Of a DNA stretch of 64,000 nt, positions 45,298 through 57,893 are shown piece by piece. Source of the DNA: Arachis hypogaea. Lineage: Eukaryota; Streptophyta; Magnoliopsida; Fabales; Fabaceae. Made by a program: the position numbers and the translations under genes. Under the pieces are notes generated by a model. That model was not told the DNA's origin. It ran no database searches and saw only the letters and a list, made by a program, of their open reading frames with translations. Location: positions 24,775,427 through 24,839,426 of the forward strand of contig NC_092052.1 of assembly GCF_003086295.3 (NCBI RefSeq), in the 5' to 3' direction. Position 1 is the first letter of the stretch. Each line of letters begins with the position of its first letter.

Positions 45298-46510
45298 ACA
45301 TAAGACCCAGAACTTTTAAAAAAGGACTATCATGAGCCAATTTCAAATTCAACATTTTTGTAGCTTTAATTTCAGAAATTTCTTTATTAAAAATAATTAA
45401 AGTAAGTTTTGATTAATTGAATTTGAAATAAATTAAGATTTTTATTCAGTTTTATAATTATTGAGTTATTTTCTATATTTAAATTATAACGTTAGTAATT
45501 ATGAAATAATAAGAATTTTATGACTTAATTTAAATAGTTAATATTTTTATAATTTAATACTTTAATTTTTAGAAATAAAAGAAATTAATCTTATTATCTG
45601 GTAAACTCAATTAAAGTATTTGATTTTAAATTAATTAGTACTTTAATACAACAAATAATATTTTAAAATAATTTTAAGAATTTAATTAGAGTTCAAATTA
45701 ATATCCTATACCCCAATTTTATTCAAATTATTCTACTCTAATTAAACCCAAAAATTTCCAAATCAAACCCTATTTTCCAACTAACCCTAATTCTAATTTA
45801 ACCTAATCCTAACTTCCCTAACCCACGCAAAAGCCGCAACCCCTATCCTAAACACACACACGGTTATCTAAAAGAAAGAAACAAACGAAGGAAGAGAAAG
45901 GGAAATTAGAATCAGGGAAGGGGAAGAGAGGGGGAGACTGCGCCTGTTGCTGCCGTTGGAGAACAGAACCGTGGCGGAGGGAGCGCCAGGGGAGGAGGAG
46001 CTCGCCGCCGCCACTGCGCCTTGATGCATACGCCGCCGCTATCGTCCAGGGAGCCGCCACCTCTGTTCGTCGTCGCTATTCATCCTCACCACGTCGCCGC
46101 CATCCTTGAGTTCACGAAGAGGGAGACTGATGGGAGGAAGTGGTGCGCACGGAAGAGGAAGAAACTGCCTCTGCGCCACCGTCGTCCACAAGCTCAGCCG
46201 CCTCGCCATTGTCGTCGCTGAGCTTCCACAGCCGCCGTGTTTCACCGCGGTTGAGGGTGTCTCCACCACCAAACCTTGGTCGATGATACTGCTGCTGCGC
46301 GTGAGAGGAAGAGGAGTGATGAGACAGAACACGACTGGGAGAGAAAGGGGGTCGTTGTCGCCGTTGGGATTCTTGGGCGCCGCCGTCGTTCTTGTTTGTC
46401 ATCAGAGAGAGCAAGCTGCCGCCACCATATTTCACCTTGGCCAGCAGCATCCTCCTTGTTCTAATTTCAATTTCCCTAATTTTGAAACCGTAACCCTTTT
46501 CACTCTTATT
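45298..46510 (+). mobile_element. LTR 5' fragment carried inside the CACTA element
   Basis: It starts TAAGACCCAGAAC and parallels the reverse complement of 41861 to ~40650: AT-rich first part with TTAATCTTATTATCT and AATAATATTTTAAAATAATTTTAA, then AACCCTAATT, then a CT/GC-rich leader. The 3' half of that LTR family is not present. Open frames in the GC-rich part (46021-46549, both strands) are low complexity. Confidence 0.7.
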
Positions 46511-46549
46511 CTGTTTTAAATTTTGTTCTCTGCTATGTTCCTGTTTCAC

Positions 46550-48920
46550 TCACGGTACCATGTATCTCTGATTTAATTCAGCCCCTTTGCTTCACTCATG
46601 GTTGCCTATATTGTTAGTTCATAATCTGCTCATATTAGCTAAAATATTGTTGCCTATATTATTAATTGATTCTGCTGATGTTGTTGTGGTTGAAAAGAGA
46701 GAGCTCGCGCAGAGAGGGAGAACTTGAAAAGAGAGAGCTCACCACCATTTCTTCCTGTCCCCTTTCCCCTGTTCTGCTTCTACATTTTCAGGTCATTTAC
46801 TGCATTTTTCTTTCAATTCTGTTAAGTTCATTTAATTCTGTTAATTTTGCTTAGTTAGACTTAGTTACATATGCATGTTGTAGTGGATTCTAGGTTGTTA
46901 GGTAGGCTGAACATAGTTTGTAGAGGAATTAGGTCTAGAAAAATTTTGCTGTTTTGAATGTGTTTGGAATAAATTTTTGTTAATTGTTTGTTGAATGATC
47001 ATGAATGTTGTTTGAATTTTTGTGAATCTGTGATTGGATGATAATGATTTTCTTTTTTTCTGAATCAAATTGTGAACTGCTGCTGTTATGTGAATTTAGT
47101 TTGTGCAATGACGATGATGAATTTAGATTGTGCACTCAAGTTGTTTGTTGCTTATTTCATATGGATGAATATGTGAATTTTGTTTAATTGTTATTGTATT
47201 CATATGGATATTGATTTGATTGAGTGAATTTGGAAAATATGCTAAATTGCTGCTGAAATGCTGCCAGAATTTGTTTAAATTTGTTTCACTATTAGTTTTT
47301 CATTTAAGTTAAATCTCCTCATCTTTCTATGGAATTCAATTACACTGAAATTGAGAATTGAGACTTGTGAGTGCTCTGATTAGGCATGATTGGTAAACAA
47401 ATTATGCAAAACTACTGTGTTAAGCAAAAGGGAGAAAAACTCCATCAATAAAGACAATACAGACTTGCTTTCATTTTAGCTAGAAGCTTAGAGTATTGCT
47501 GTTTACACAACTAATTGTGATGTAATTTAACACATGCATTATGCTTTTATTTTCAGTTTTTTTCGCTATGTCACCCTGATCATCATATCGGTCTTCTGGT
47601 TTTCAAACCACAGGTTCTCTAGGCCACTTTTTTCTCTTGTTCGTATTTATTTATTTACATGTTTCTTTCTTCTTGTTTGCATAATTAACGATCCTTATTT
47701 TGTGTTATTCAGTGCATGGCGAACCCTTCTTGGGAGTTATCAGAGTATGCTACAATATTGCACTAAATAGGTATTATTCATTTCTATGATATTGCAGTAA
47801 CAAGGTATTACTCATTTCTATGTTGTCTTTGATGCTTATAGTTAATTAGTTTTAATCTATAGTACTCAGATTCATTCTTTGCCTTCGTAGCAAGAGTCCT
47901 ACAAACCAAGCAACATGAAAGGCTATGCTGACACAGATGATCAGCATCATCTTTAGGAGAATGGAAACCATTATGGTGGGGGCTTATTTTTATTCTTTAT
48001 TATTAACTGTATGAGTTTATCAAGGACTAAAAATATGACTTTTTTTGTTATGAATTTTTTAATTTGTTATTTTGTTAATTGTTACTTTCCTTTTGTGACT
48101 ACATAATCTTCTCGTCTATCACTTGTTTGGCAGAATATTTCAGCTTAGGCAGATGGTGAAGAGCAAGAAATTGTAAGTACTCATTCTAGCCCAGGGCCAT
48201 CTAGTCATGGAACTAATGGAAGAGCTGTATCAGTTTATATTTATTACTCTATATATACACCCATGTGCAGAAAGGTATTCTAACTATTAATTTATCATGC
48301 AACTGGCTTTGGAGTGATTTATTAAGTAGTAATATAGAGCATGTTGTCATTCTAATGCTGGACAAAATGAGTTACTAGAAGCCATGGGGTTAGGAAAGGA
48401 CATGGTAAGAATTTTAGAGTTCTGGACAAAATGAGTTACTAGAAGCCATGGGGTTGGGAAAGGACATGGTAAGAATTTTAGAGTTCGTATTTATTATTAT
48501 TGAATAATATGAGTATAGCTTTTTGTTTTTCCAGTGCATTTTTAAAGAAAAACAAATCTTGTTTCTTAAACTAGTCTTTTCTGATTGGTGGTCTTTTCAG
48601 GTGTGTGGCACTTATTAGAACCTTCTCCATGAGAAAGGAGCTGAATGAACATGATGGAGTTTGTAATTTGTAATTTACATTTTGAATATTTATAATTTTT
48701 TATTTTTCTTGGCCTATATATCTATCTAGTTCATTAAGGTTCTTCAATGTGTCTTGTTAGTTTGTACTTTAAAGTTTATATGTTGAAGATTTATAAAACA
48801 ATCTTAGTTAAATGAAAGATATTTGAACTATCTATGTTATTATATATTATATAAATGTTGACTTACTGAGTAAATTAGTTAATATATTAATTAATTAAAA
48901 AACTAATATAACAAATTATG
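46550..48920. other. CACTA interior of unknown origin
   Basis: T-rich with TTGTGAATTTG-like phrases. No protein family is visible in any frame. Sequence such as TTTTCAG/GTC and TTGGCAG/AATA looks exon-border-like, so part may come from a captured non-coding or decayed gene. Confidence 0.4.
48358..48485. repeat. 64-bp tandem duplication
   Basis: Units 48358-48421 and 48422-48485 differ by a single A/G (GGGGTTAGG against GGGGTTGGG), so the duplication is recent. Confidence 0.9.
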
Positions 48921-51542
48921 TGTGTAATTTGTATTTAAAAAAATTATTACAAAATAAATAGTGTTTTGTAACTAAAGAAAAAAAATGTTACAAAATCAAG
49001 TTACATTTTGTAACAAAATTTTATGATAGGAAAAAATATATTGTCACCAAAAATATTTTGAAGATCAAAATTTGTTATCACTTTTGTAACGACTTTTGGT
49101 TTTTTGTATTAGAAAAGTTTGTTACAAAATATCACTTTGAATTATAACAGTTCCGTTTTTTGTTACAAAAACTTTTTGTAACGGGACATACTGCAACAGC
49201 CACTTTTTTTTGTTACAAAATCCTTTTGTTTCAAAATTTTAATTTTTTGTAATAATTTGTTTTGTTACAAATATTACTTTTTCTTGTAGTGTGATTAGTG
49301 AATTAGTAAGCTTGAATGTTGATTATAGTGATATGTTGTGGGATTAGATTGAATATTGTTGATTTGGAGTACATTGATGATGTTGGGAGCTTGATTGTTG
49401 GACCTTTGGTGGCTGGAATCATTGGGTATGGATTGGAGTCTTTAAAGCTTGAATTGTGGTGGTTTTGAGCTTAAGAAGAAATCAGCCAAAGTATGGTTTC
49501 GGTTTCTCATAAATAATATATAATGTCTCGTGAAAACATAGGCTAGATGACCATAAGATAGGTTGGAGCATGTGTGTATATTAAAAAGTTAGTAATCCTA
49601 ATAAAAAGATTGATTATTGATGATTTTGAAGAGGATAATGAATGTGAATTGTTGAATGAGTGAAGGAAGCAAATTTAGACTGTGTGTTGGTGTAAATTTT
49701 AGTGGTTTTAATTAATGCAATGTGTATTTGAGTTGATGAATGATGATTATGTTGAATGATGATTTTGTTGGTGTTTGATAATGATAATGTATTATGATGA
49801 TTATATGTTGTGGATGTGTGTTGTGGTGAGAGTTTGGCTATGATGATGAGTTGTTGAAGTTGGTTGGAAATTGGTGTTAGAATTGATTAGAATAATGGAT
49901 GGATCATATGTTGAGTTGATTGAATTGGTAGAGTAGCTATGATATGAAAGTGAATATGTATTGTATGGTGGAGAATTGATGTAGTTTTGGTAAGAGTTTG
50001 GAATGTTTGGAATGGAAAATTTTGAAAGCTTTGAGGTTTGGTACTTTTATGAAAGCTTGATTTTTACTGAACTTCGACAATCTATAACTTAAGCCTCAGA
50101 TTTTGAATTTGTATAAAAGCTATTTCAAATTAAAGATAATTTCAACAGCTTTAAAAGGGTATAAAGTTTGTGAAAATCTGAATTTTATAGAGGAAGTTAT
50201 GGACGTCGGAAGTTAGGTGCAAAATTTTATTTTCTGCAAACTTAACATTTTTTTGGAAACTGACTTCGATGCGTACGCGACGCACGCACGCAACATGGGT
50301 GTTGGCCTCTGTCCAGCACTCCCGTGTACGTGGCATGGTCCGATTTTACCTGCGTGCGTACGCACAAGAACGTGTGCGTACGCACGAGGACATATGCGTA
50401 CGCACACACTGAGAAGTTTGCAAGAGTGCGTATGCATACATGCTCTCCTGTTTCGCACCAAAACTCTGTTTTTCACAGTTTGACCTTCCTGGCAAGCTTG
50501 TAAACCTCCAAAACTATTGTTTTGATGAAAATTCATTATTTTTGAACTATTAAACAATCCTCTGATGTTCCAAACCTCTAGAAACTCCGATTTAAAATGT
50601 ATTAGTAAGGCTTTGAGTCATGGAGTAAGGGTTAACGAATTGAAGAAGGGGATACCTGATTTGATGAGACGAAGAAGATAATGAATGAGATAATAATGAA
50701 GGGGTTTGGTTGAGAGGATGATGAATGATTATGTTTGAGATATATGTGACCGGGTAAAACGCAGTGGTGTTATCCACTTGCTCCGGGTATGAATTGAGAA
50801 TGAATAGATGAATGACAATGAATTTTAATGATAATGAAAATGTGTTTCTGTATGTGACTCCGGGTAAGATGCAGTGGTGTTATCCACTTGCTTCAGATAA
50901 GAGTCAATAAGTCGGGTAAGATGCAGTGGTGTTATCCACTTGCTCCGGAAGAGTTCAAGGCTTCGGGTAAGATGCAAGGGATGTGTTCTATTGCCGCTTG
51001 CTTTGGGTCGAGAACTGTAAGAGCGTCTGGGTAAGAGGCAGTGGTGAGCTTGTCTCCTAGTCCGGGTACACGGGTAAGATGCAAGGGTTGTGGCGTTGTC
51101 TCACTTGCTCCATGTTTGGTGTTCTGTCCAGGGTTAGCTACCGAACATGTCAGGTTTGGCTTTATAATCGACAGATGAGACTCATCAGCCATAGGACAGG
51201 CATACATCATATGCATATGTTTGATTTGCTCGTTTGTGCATTAATTGGGAGTGGCTATATAAATTAATATGTCTAATTGTTATACTTGCTACTTGCATTA
51301 CTTGTACTCTAATTATGTTTGCCTTTTGTTTGTTTGTTTGTGTGGTTCCACCGGAGTTGGGAGGACTGGAGGAAGGTGAAAGCTTTTTTTGTTAGAGTTT
51401 GGTTAAGTTTAAGAACCTTAGAGAACTACCCCTGTTTATGGTTTCCGTCTTAAGTCTTTGAGTTTTATAATCTGAGTATCGGGGTTCTAGAATTGCCTTT
51501 GGTATTCCTGAGACCTTATATCTTATTTATGTGGGCACCATT

Positions 51543-54500
51543 TGTAAGACCCCTAAATTTTTAAAAGTTATTAATTATTTATGATGTATTATATTTATTT
51601 AAGACTGTATTTTGGAGATTTTTATATAAAAGTTGAGTAAACTCCTATTTTTAATTTAGAGTTCTTATAATTGAAAAATAGTGAATATTTTATATGCCTT
51701 AATTTTAAATATTTATATTTTTAACGTTATTTTATAAATGAAGGAGAATTAATTTATTTATTTCCAATTTTTATTTAATTAGCATTTAATTGAAACTAAT
51801 TTACAAATTTGTAATTAGAAGGTATTTCAAAGATGGATATTTTATATTTAATTTGATTTTTAATTATTATCCCATCTTTTTATTTATTTTATAAAATTAC
51901 ACTACTACACCTAATATTTTAATAAAAATATCTAACCTAACCCTAATTTTCTACCCTTACCCACACTAACACACACACACTCTGCACCCCACCCTCACCC
52001 ATAGTAACCACACACACACTTAACACAACACACACACCCTGAAAGAAGAAAGAAAAGAAAGGGAGAAGGGAAGACGGAGATCTGAGAGGGAGAGGGCGCC
52101 GGGGTGAGGGAGCTGCGACGGGGGAGAAGGGAAGAATAGAAGGAGCCGCCGCCATCCAGCTTGCCGCCGTCTCGCGTCGTCGTGCCACCGACCGAGGAGG
52201 CCGCGCAAGAGAGAGCGAGACACGAAGGAGAGGAGGCCGCGGGTCGCCGTCCGTGAAGCTCGCCGCCGCTGCTGCTGTCCGTACCGCCGTTTGGGTCGCA
52301 TGGAGGAAAGAGGAGGCGCCGCCGTCGTGCGCTCCATCGCCGCTGTTGCTGGAAGCCGCGCTGCCGTGGCCGAGCCTCTGCTGCCAGGAAATGCCAGCTG
52401 CCACCATTGCCATTCATGTCCGCCGCAGTCACCATTGGAAGCTGCCGTTCCAGGAACCGCCACCGCCACTGCCGGTAAGGGTTTTAAGCTGGTTTCTGTT
52501 CTTCTGGATTCTGGGAATGGTTTTTGATGCCGCATGGTTATTACAGTCACCGTCACTGGGGTTTTGGCTCGCCGCTGTTGCTTGAGGTGGCTACCGAGGC
52601 TGCCGCCAAACCGATTCAACGACCGCCGCTGTTTTGTTTCCTTATTACAGTAAGTGTTTATGTTTCGAAAAACCCTGTGTTAGTATTTTGTTATGTTTGG
52701 TTATAAACTCTGAGGTTCTAGTAACGTAGGGTCGTGTTAGGAGCGTTACATGTCGCTTTTAAGTTGCCGTGTTTGCTGTGAAAGAGATCAGGGGCTAAGG
52801 CCTAAGTTGCCGTTGATTTCGGGCTGAGCGAAAAGAGTCAGTTAACGTGTTTGGGTTATGATTTCGACTTATCGAGGTAGGGACATTTTCTTAAATTCAT
52901 TTTACTTTCAAAAATTGTTATAAGTCGATAATAGCATGAAAATTATATTTTTATGATTACGTGAGTCTTATGAATTAAATTGAACTGTTTGGATGGCTGT
53001 GAATATTTATTCGATTGATTTATTGAATATTTGAGGAAGCTGGTTATTCTGATTTGCTGTTTTGGCTTGTTAAGTTGATCATTGTTGAACTATTGGGAGA
53101 GATTTAATGTTGGAATTTAGTTTAATTTTGGAAATGATTGATTTTAGAAAAGATTCAAAACCGGAATTTTGTTCGATTTTGGAAAGGATTGATATTTGAA
53201 GTCAGTTGGAAATAGGTTGGAAAATTGGTTTGATGGGACCCGTAAGGGTGGCATAATCCGAATTTTAAAGAAGATGCTGCCCAAATTTTTATAAAAATGG
53301 GAGATTTTATTGAAATGGTTATTTAAAAAGGATTTAGATTTTTAAGGATTTTATAAGTTGATTTTTGCTACTGTTAAGATAAGAAACGGATTACGTTTTG
53401 GAGTTTGATTTATTTAGAAACGAATGAGTTATATTTTGAATCGGAATTATTGAAGAAAGTAATAAGCGGTAAGATGAGAATGAGTATGAGAATGAAGATG
53501 GAGTTTTAGTATGATTTTTGAATGATTGAATGACAATGAGATATGAATTAGTATTGGAAATGAAAATGATAATTATGAAAAATTATTGAATGTATTGAGC
53601 TTGGTGCGTTGCCCCATGTCAGCCGGGATTTTTCCTATGGTTACTATTGAGCTTGGGGCGTTATTTCCTCCATGTCAGCTTGGGGTGTGGTCTCTTCTCC
53701 CCATGTCAGCTTGGGATTCGTCCCATGGATATTATTGAGCTTGGGGCATTCTTTCCCTATGTCAGCTTGGGGATTTTCCTCATGGTGTATTTTTGAGATT
53801 GAGAACATGTCGGGATGGCTACGTAATCGACAGTTAATATCAACAGCCATAGGATAGGCATTCATCATATGCACTTGTATGCTTTGCTTGAGTTTGAATT
53901 TGTTTGGGTTTGCCTAATTGCTAAACTGTTATTAACTGCTATCTGAGCTATTTGCTGTAACTGCTATCTATACCTGTGTTTTCCTTGTCTGTTTTGCCTG
54001 TGTTTGTTCTGATGTGGTGCTTTCAAAATTATTGGTGATGAGATGAAGATTGAGTTGATTGATTATGTGATGGGCTGAAAGCTGTGATTGGTTTCTGATT
54101 GAGTTATTAATAAAGTATGAAAGATCAAGCTGGTTCAGTATAGACTTAATGAACCTATACTTGGAACAGATTGGTCATTCATAATGTTAGAAGACTTTTA
54201 AGTTTCTTTTAAAAAAAAGTAAGTTTTTTATTTCTATATAATTATCTGATTTCTTTTGAAAAAAAAGAGCTTTGAAATTTCTTGGATGGTTAACTGACAG
54301 TTTTTAAAAGATTCATAAGGCAACGATAATCACTGAGTTCGAAAAGAATTTTCTTATTAAATATCTTCTTATGACAATTTTGAAATCCCGTGGTGAGACC
54401 GTGTGCTTAGGTTCTCACCCCTATAGACTTTTTTTTTCAGTGGCAGGTTCAGGAAGTTTCGGCGCGAAGCCGCGATCGATCTACAAGCTTTATGTAAATG

Positions 54501-54796
54501 TTGTACTTTCTGTTTGTTAGTTTAGTCAAGGTTTTACCTCTCGTCTATTGTCACTGAATTTTTTTTGAGAGGCAGGATTTGTATTTTAAAAAGTTTATGT
54601 ATTTATTATTATGTGAATATCTTGGTGTGATTAAGTGAACTAAAGTAAAGACTTTTTGATTTTCGTAACTAAAGATTCAGTTTATAACCGCGAAGGCTCA
54701 ATATTAAATAATTATAATATTAAATTAATGACTTAGAGACAAGTAACGCCTGAACTTTTAGTACGATCATGAGGTATTAAAAGTAAGGGTGTTACA
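51543..54796 (+). mobile_element. solo LTR inserted in the ancient Tekay LTR
   Basis: 3,254 bp, TGTAAGACCC...GTGTTACA, flanked by exact CCATT copies (51538-51542 and 54797-54801). It has an AT-rich first 400 bases, a GC-rich leader (51950-52620) with splice-like GGTAAGGG at ~52473, and 3' sequence related to 1-585 and 38441-39020. No internal region adjoins. The sequence across the insertion continues the older LTR. Confidence 0.92.
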
Positions 54797-55371
54797 CCAT
54801 TACCATGCTGAGAACCTCCGGTTCTCATACCATATATATGTTGTTGTTTACAGATGTCGGTCTAGGCGCACCTCTGTAAGCGTCTGAAGTTCATTCTGCA
54901 AGCGAAGTGTTGTTTTTTGGGACTCTATATTTTGAGCTTAAGCTTTATATTTTGTAGTTAGATTCTCCTCTGTATGTATAACTTTATTTTGTTCCTTTTA
55001 GAGGTCGATGTGGAGAAACAAGGTGTTGTTTTATCTATATTTGGGATATTTTGGGTTATGTATATCTATGTAATTATACTCCGATCAGCCTTAGCTTCGC
55101 AGGTTGAGTCGAAGGTTTGGTATTTTGTAACTCTTGACATTATACTCTTTATACTTATGTATTATTCTTTTCTGTCTTCTCGGTTTACGTTCACGTGAGC
55201 GATGTGCTTTTATTTTTGCGACTTATTTTTTAAACTTTCTTTCAAGGCTCCTCGAATATATGTTTTCATTTCACCTACATTATATATATGATTTTATTTT
55301 TAAAGGTCGTAATACATCGCCACCTCAGTTTTATGACTATAGCATAAGACTATGTGTGGTAGAGTGTTACA

Positions 55372-55991
55372 ATATGACATTCATATAAATAATATCCAGA
55401 CGAAAGATGTTGGGTGTTTGTTTCTTTTAAACCAAATATGCATGGATTTCTAAAGTTTATACTAATTTGCTCATTAAACACTTAAACACTCTAAACTCTC
55501 TTATTTAATAATAATTTAAAATATTATACTACTAACACATTATTACAAAATAACTTAAGTAGTTTTTCAAATATATATACATAATTTGTGACACGTGTTT
55601 ATATTCAAGTGCTTTAGTGGAAAGAGTAATAAGTATTTTCTCAATATTTTTCCAAAGAACTCTTCCAATGAACATGTGAATATACCTGCAATGGATTAAA
55701 ATTGCCTTTACATCCAACAAAGTCAGAATTTGGATACCAAATAATCTCTAACTTTAGTTTATGACTTCATATGTGTGAACATATAATGTTTTGTTATAAC
55801 CAAATTTGTTTCTCTACTATTTAGTGATATATTCTTAACTGACTCAAATATCTATCAAAGATACCAATAAAGTACATAATAACTGTAAGTGTACAAATTC
55901 ATTATCTCTCAGACTACTGCGAAAGCATAATAAATCTTAGGCACTTTTGAGCTTTATAATTTTTTTGAGACACCTAATGAGATTATAATTG
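55372..55991. other. intergenic gap between the Tekay relic and the copia element
   Basis: AT-rich, with no gene recognised. A 62-codon minus-strand frame at 55532-55720 has no family resemblance. Confidence 0.55.
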
Positions 55992-55996
55992 TCTTT

Positions 55997-57833
55997 TGAT
56001 GAGTTTGAAAAACTCCAAATTAATTTGATGATGATCAAACATTATTAAAATATTTAATTAAAAAATTATTAATTTGAATTTTAATTCACATTTGTTAATT
56101 AATAATTTTGGTGTGTGCAGATTTTGGTTTGGGCTAAAAACGACAAGCCCAATGTAAAGTTAAAATTCAGCCTATGGTACAAAATTGTTTAAAAATGTGT
56201 GGCTGAGTTATTTTGTTAATTGAGCCAGAATTTTGGTAAACAAGTCCAAAAATAAAATCTTTGTTGCAAGACCAAAGCTTGGTCCGAAACCAATATTGGA
56301 AGAAAGCAAAGTTTCTTGCTTCCACGGATACCACCCCCTCATTTGATGGATTTCAAAAATAAATTAACTTGCATTAATAGCATTGGAAACATGAAAGAGA
56401 AAGTGGAATTGATTTGATTGCCTTTAATGAGCTACACGCTACTAGGCATGGGGAGTGTAAATTTAATTCATTTTTATTTCCTTTCTTAACTCCTTTGAAA
56501 TCTTTTCTGCATTCTCTCTCTTCTCTTTCTTCTCTGTTCGGTTGTCACTTCACAGGAAAGATGGAAGCAAAAACAAGCTATCATAAGAAAGAAGAAGAAG
56601 CTAAGTGCAAGTATGAAGCCATTGTGATGATGGCGTTGGCAAAAAGAAGATCCACAGTAGGGTGTGGCTGAGATCTTTGCCACTTATAGTAAGAAGTGGT
56701 GAGAAAGTCTCAAGCTCTCCATACCCAAAAATGGAAGAGATCTAAATCGGTCAGAGAAGAATATCTCTGAAGCATGGCTCGTCTCTACTTTGTGGTCACC
56801 CATCACAGAAGGTAGCTAGAGAGTCTACGTGAAGGAGGAAGCAAAAGTGGAGTAGGAGGAGCTGTCAAGCATCAAGGACTCATCAAGGGCCAGAAATCCT
56901 TCTTGGGGAGCAAGTCAAGATGGAAGGCCCGGATTGATGAAGCTTGGTGAGAAGGGATGAGGAAGATGTAATTGCATGTTGGATTTTACATTCGGTTCTC
57001 TCTCTTCTCTCTCTGGCCGAACCGATTTTGTGTTGAAGAAGAAGAAGTTTAGCTCGGTTCAATTGTTTCAACCTTGGAGGCTTCCCCTTCTATAATAAGG
57101 GTGAACAGCCAAGGCTTGAAGCAAGGAGAGAAAGTGAAAGCACAGAGTTCTCACAGCTACCCAAACTAACAGAAGTTCTTCTCCTTTAATATTTTTTATG
57201 TTGTATTTTTCTGTTTAGTTTTGTCTGTTTTGAGTCTCATGGAAAAAGGCAAACAGTGAGGTTTATATGAAAAATCCATAGAGCGAAAAAAGGCAGAATA
57301 TACAAAATTAAAAGAAAAAGCCATAGATGTCTTAGAGGTCCTTTGTACATCTGTGTTGTGTATCATGATTCTGTGGGAATCCCCTTGCAAGTTGGGTTAG
57401 CACTTAGCAGTTGAAAGCTTGGTAGGTGACCAAGTCAAGTTCAGGATTGGGGATAGATTCTGGACTTGTCCCGGATAGGAAGGGTAGTTTCTAGGGAGAA
57501 TTGGTGTCTGTAATCTATTTGATTATAGTCAAATTCCATCATTGTTATGATGGAGACTGGATGTAGGCTGCACTGCACTTAGCAGCTGAACCAGGATACT
57601 TCTGGGTATGATTCTCTCTCTCTTCTACTCAATTTCTGATTCTGTTCGAAGGAGACAAAAGTGAAAAATATCTCTTCATTGGTTACGAGACAAAAAAAAA
57701 TGTCTCTTGACTAGTGATGAGACAAAAAGCAGAAATATCTCCTAAAGCAATTTAAAAAGGCAGCAAGTGTTACTCAGTAAAAAAGGGGCTAAGATTCAAC
57801 TCCCCCCTTCTCTTAGCCACTGATAAACCATCA
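55997..57833 (+). repeat. 5' LTR of the copia element
   Basis: About 1,837 bp, TGATGAGTTTG...AACCATCA. A TATAATAAG box at 57091-57099 with GAACAGCC shortly after is a plausible core promoter, which would start transcripts near 57120. The 3' copy begins at 63514. Confidence 0.82.
57091..57099 (+). promoter_or_regulatory. TATA box candidate in the copia LTR
   Basis: TATAATAAG in an otherwise GC-richer stretch, ~740 bases before the LTR end. Position fits a U3/R border. This is motif evidence only. Confidence 0.4.
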
Positions 57834-57835
57834 AT

Positions 57836-57851
57836 TAGTATCAGAGCTTGG
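57836..57851 (+). other. tRNA-iMet primer-binding site, one base changed
   Basis: TAGTATCAGAGCTTGG, where TGGTATCAGAGC is standard. The G-to-A change is one of many transitions in this copy. Confidence 0.8.
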
Positions 57852-57893
57852 TCTCAAAGAGATCAGGCTTTGCAGCTTGAAAAAAAGATCCTG

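Larger units (their letters stand above)
44827..49291. mobile_element. non-autonomous CACTA (En/Spm-type) transposon
   Basis: Ends are CACTACAAGAAAA and TTTTCTTGTAGTG, a perfect 13-bp inverted pair. TGA duplicated at 44824-44826 and 49292-49294 gives the expected 3-bp target. Both subterminal regions (44845-45290 and 48920-49270) are packed with TTTGTTACAAA / TTTTGTAACA motifs in both orientations, as CACTA elements have for transposase binding. The 4,465-bp element has no transposase-like frame. Its interior includes a piece of an LTR (45298-46510) and unassigned sequence. Confidence 0.9.
43700..55371 (+). mobile_element. ancient 5'-truncated Tekay-type element: pol tail plus 3' LTR, itself split by two later insertions
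   Basis: 43700-44205 aligns base by base with the end of the Tekay integrase gene (compare 17050-17550). It is followed by polypurine tract AGGTGGGTAGGA and an LTR beginning TATAAAACCCGC (44240, TG decayed to TA) and ending AGAGTGTTACA (55371). After subtracting the CACTA element, the solo LTR and their target copies, the LTR is about 3,405 bp, close to the 3,520 bp of the young element. Gag, RT and the 5' LTR are absent. The divergence is high, so this is much older than the copy at 9362. Confidence 0.82.
44240..55371 (+). repeat. 3' LTR of the ancient Tekay relative (three pieces)
   Basis: Pieces are 44240-44826, 49292-51542 and 54797-55371. They match the young LTR in order: CATAACTTTTGATCT (44561), ATGGTTTCGGTTT (49493), the GCGTACGC palindromes (50270-50410), CAGCCATAGGACAGGCAT (51186) and the terminal GCATAAGACTNTGT...GTGTTACA. 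A tandem-like GATGCAGTGGTGTTATCCACTTGC motif (read in parts) recurs at ~50757, 50870, 50919 and, degenerate, ~51030-51110. Confidence 0.8.

Noticed and set aside
45848..46549. Frames of up to 145 codons on both strands
   Set aside because: Same GC-rich LTR leader type, here inside a CACTA element.
51943..52619. Minus-strand frames of 146-199 codons
   Set aside because: Antisense to the LTR leader, low complexity, overlapping in several frames.
56414..56671. 85-codon frame in the copia LTR
   Set aside because: It lies within the LTR, has no domain and begins from composition-biased DNA.
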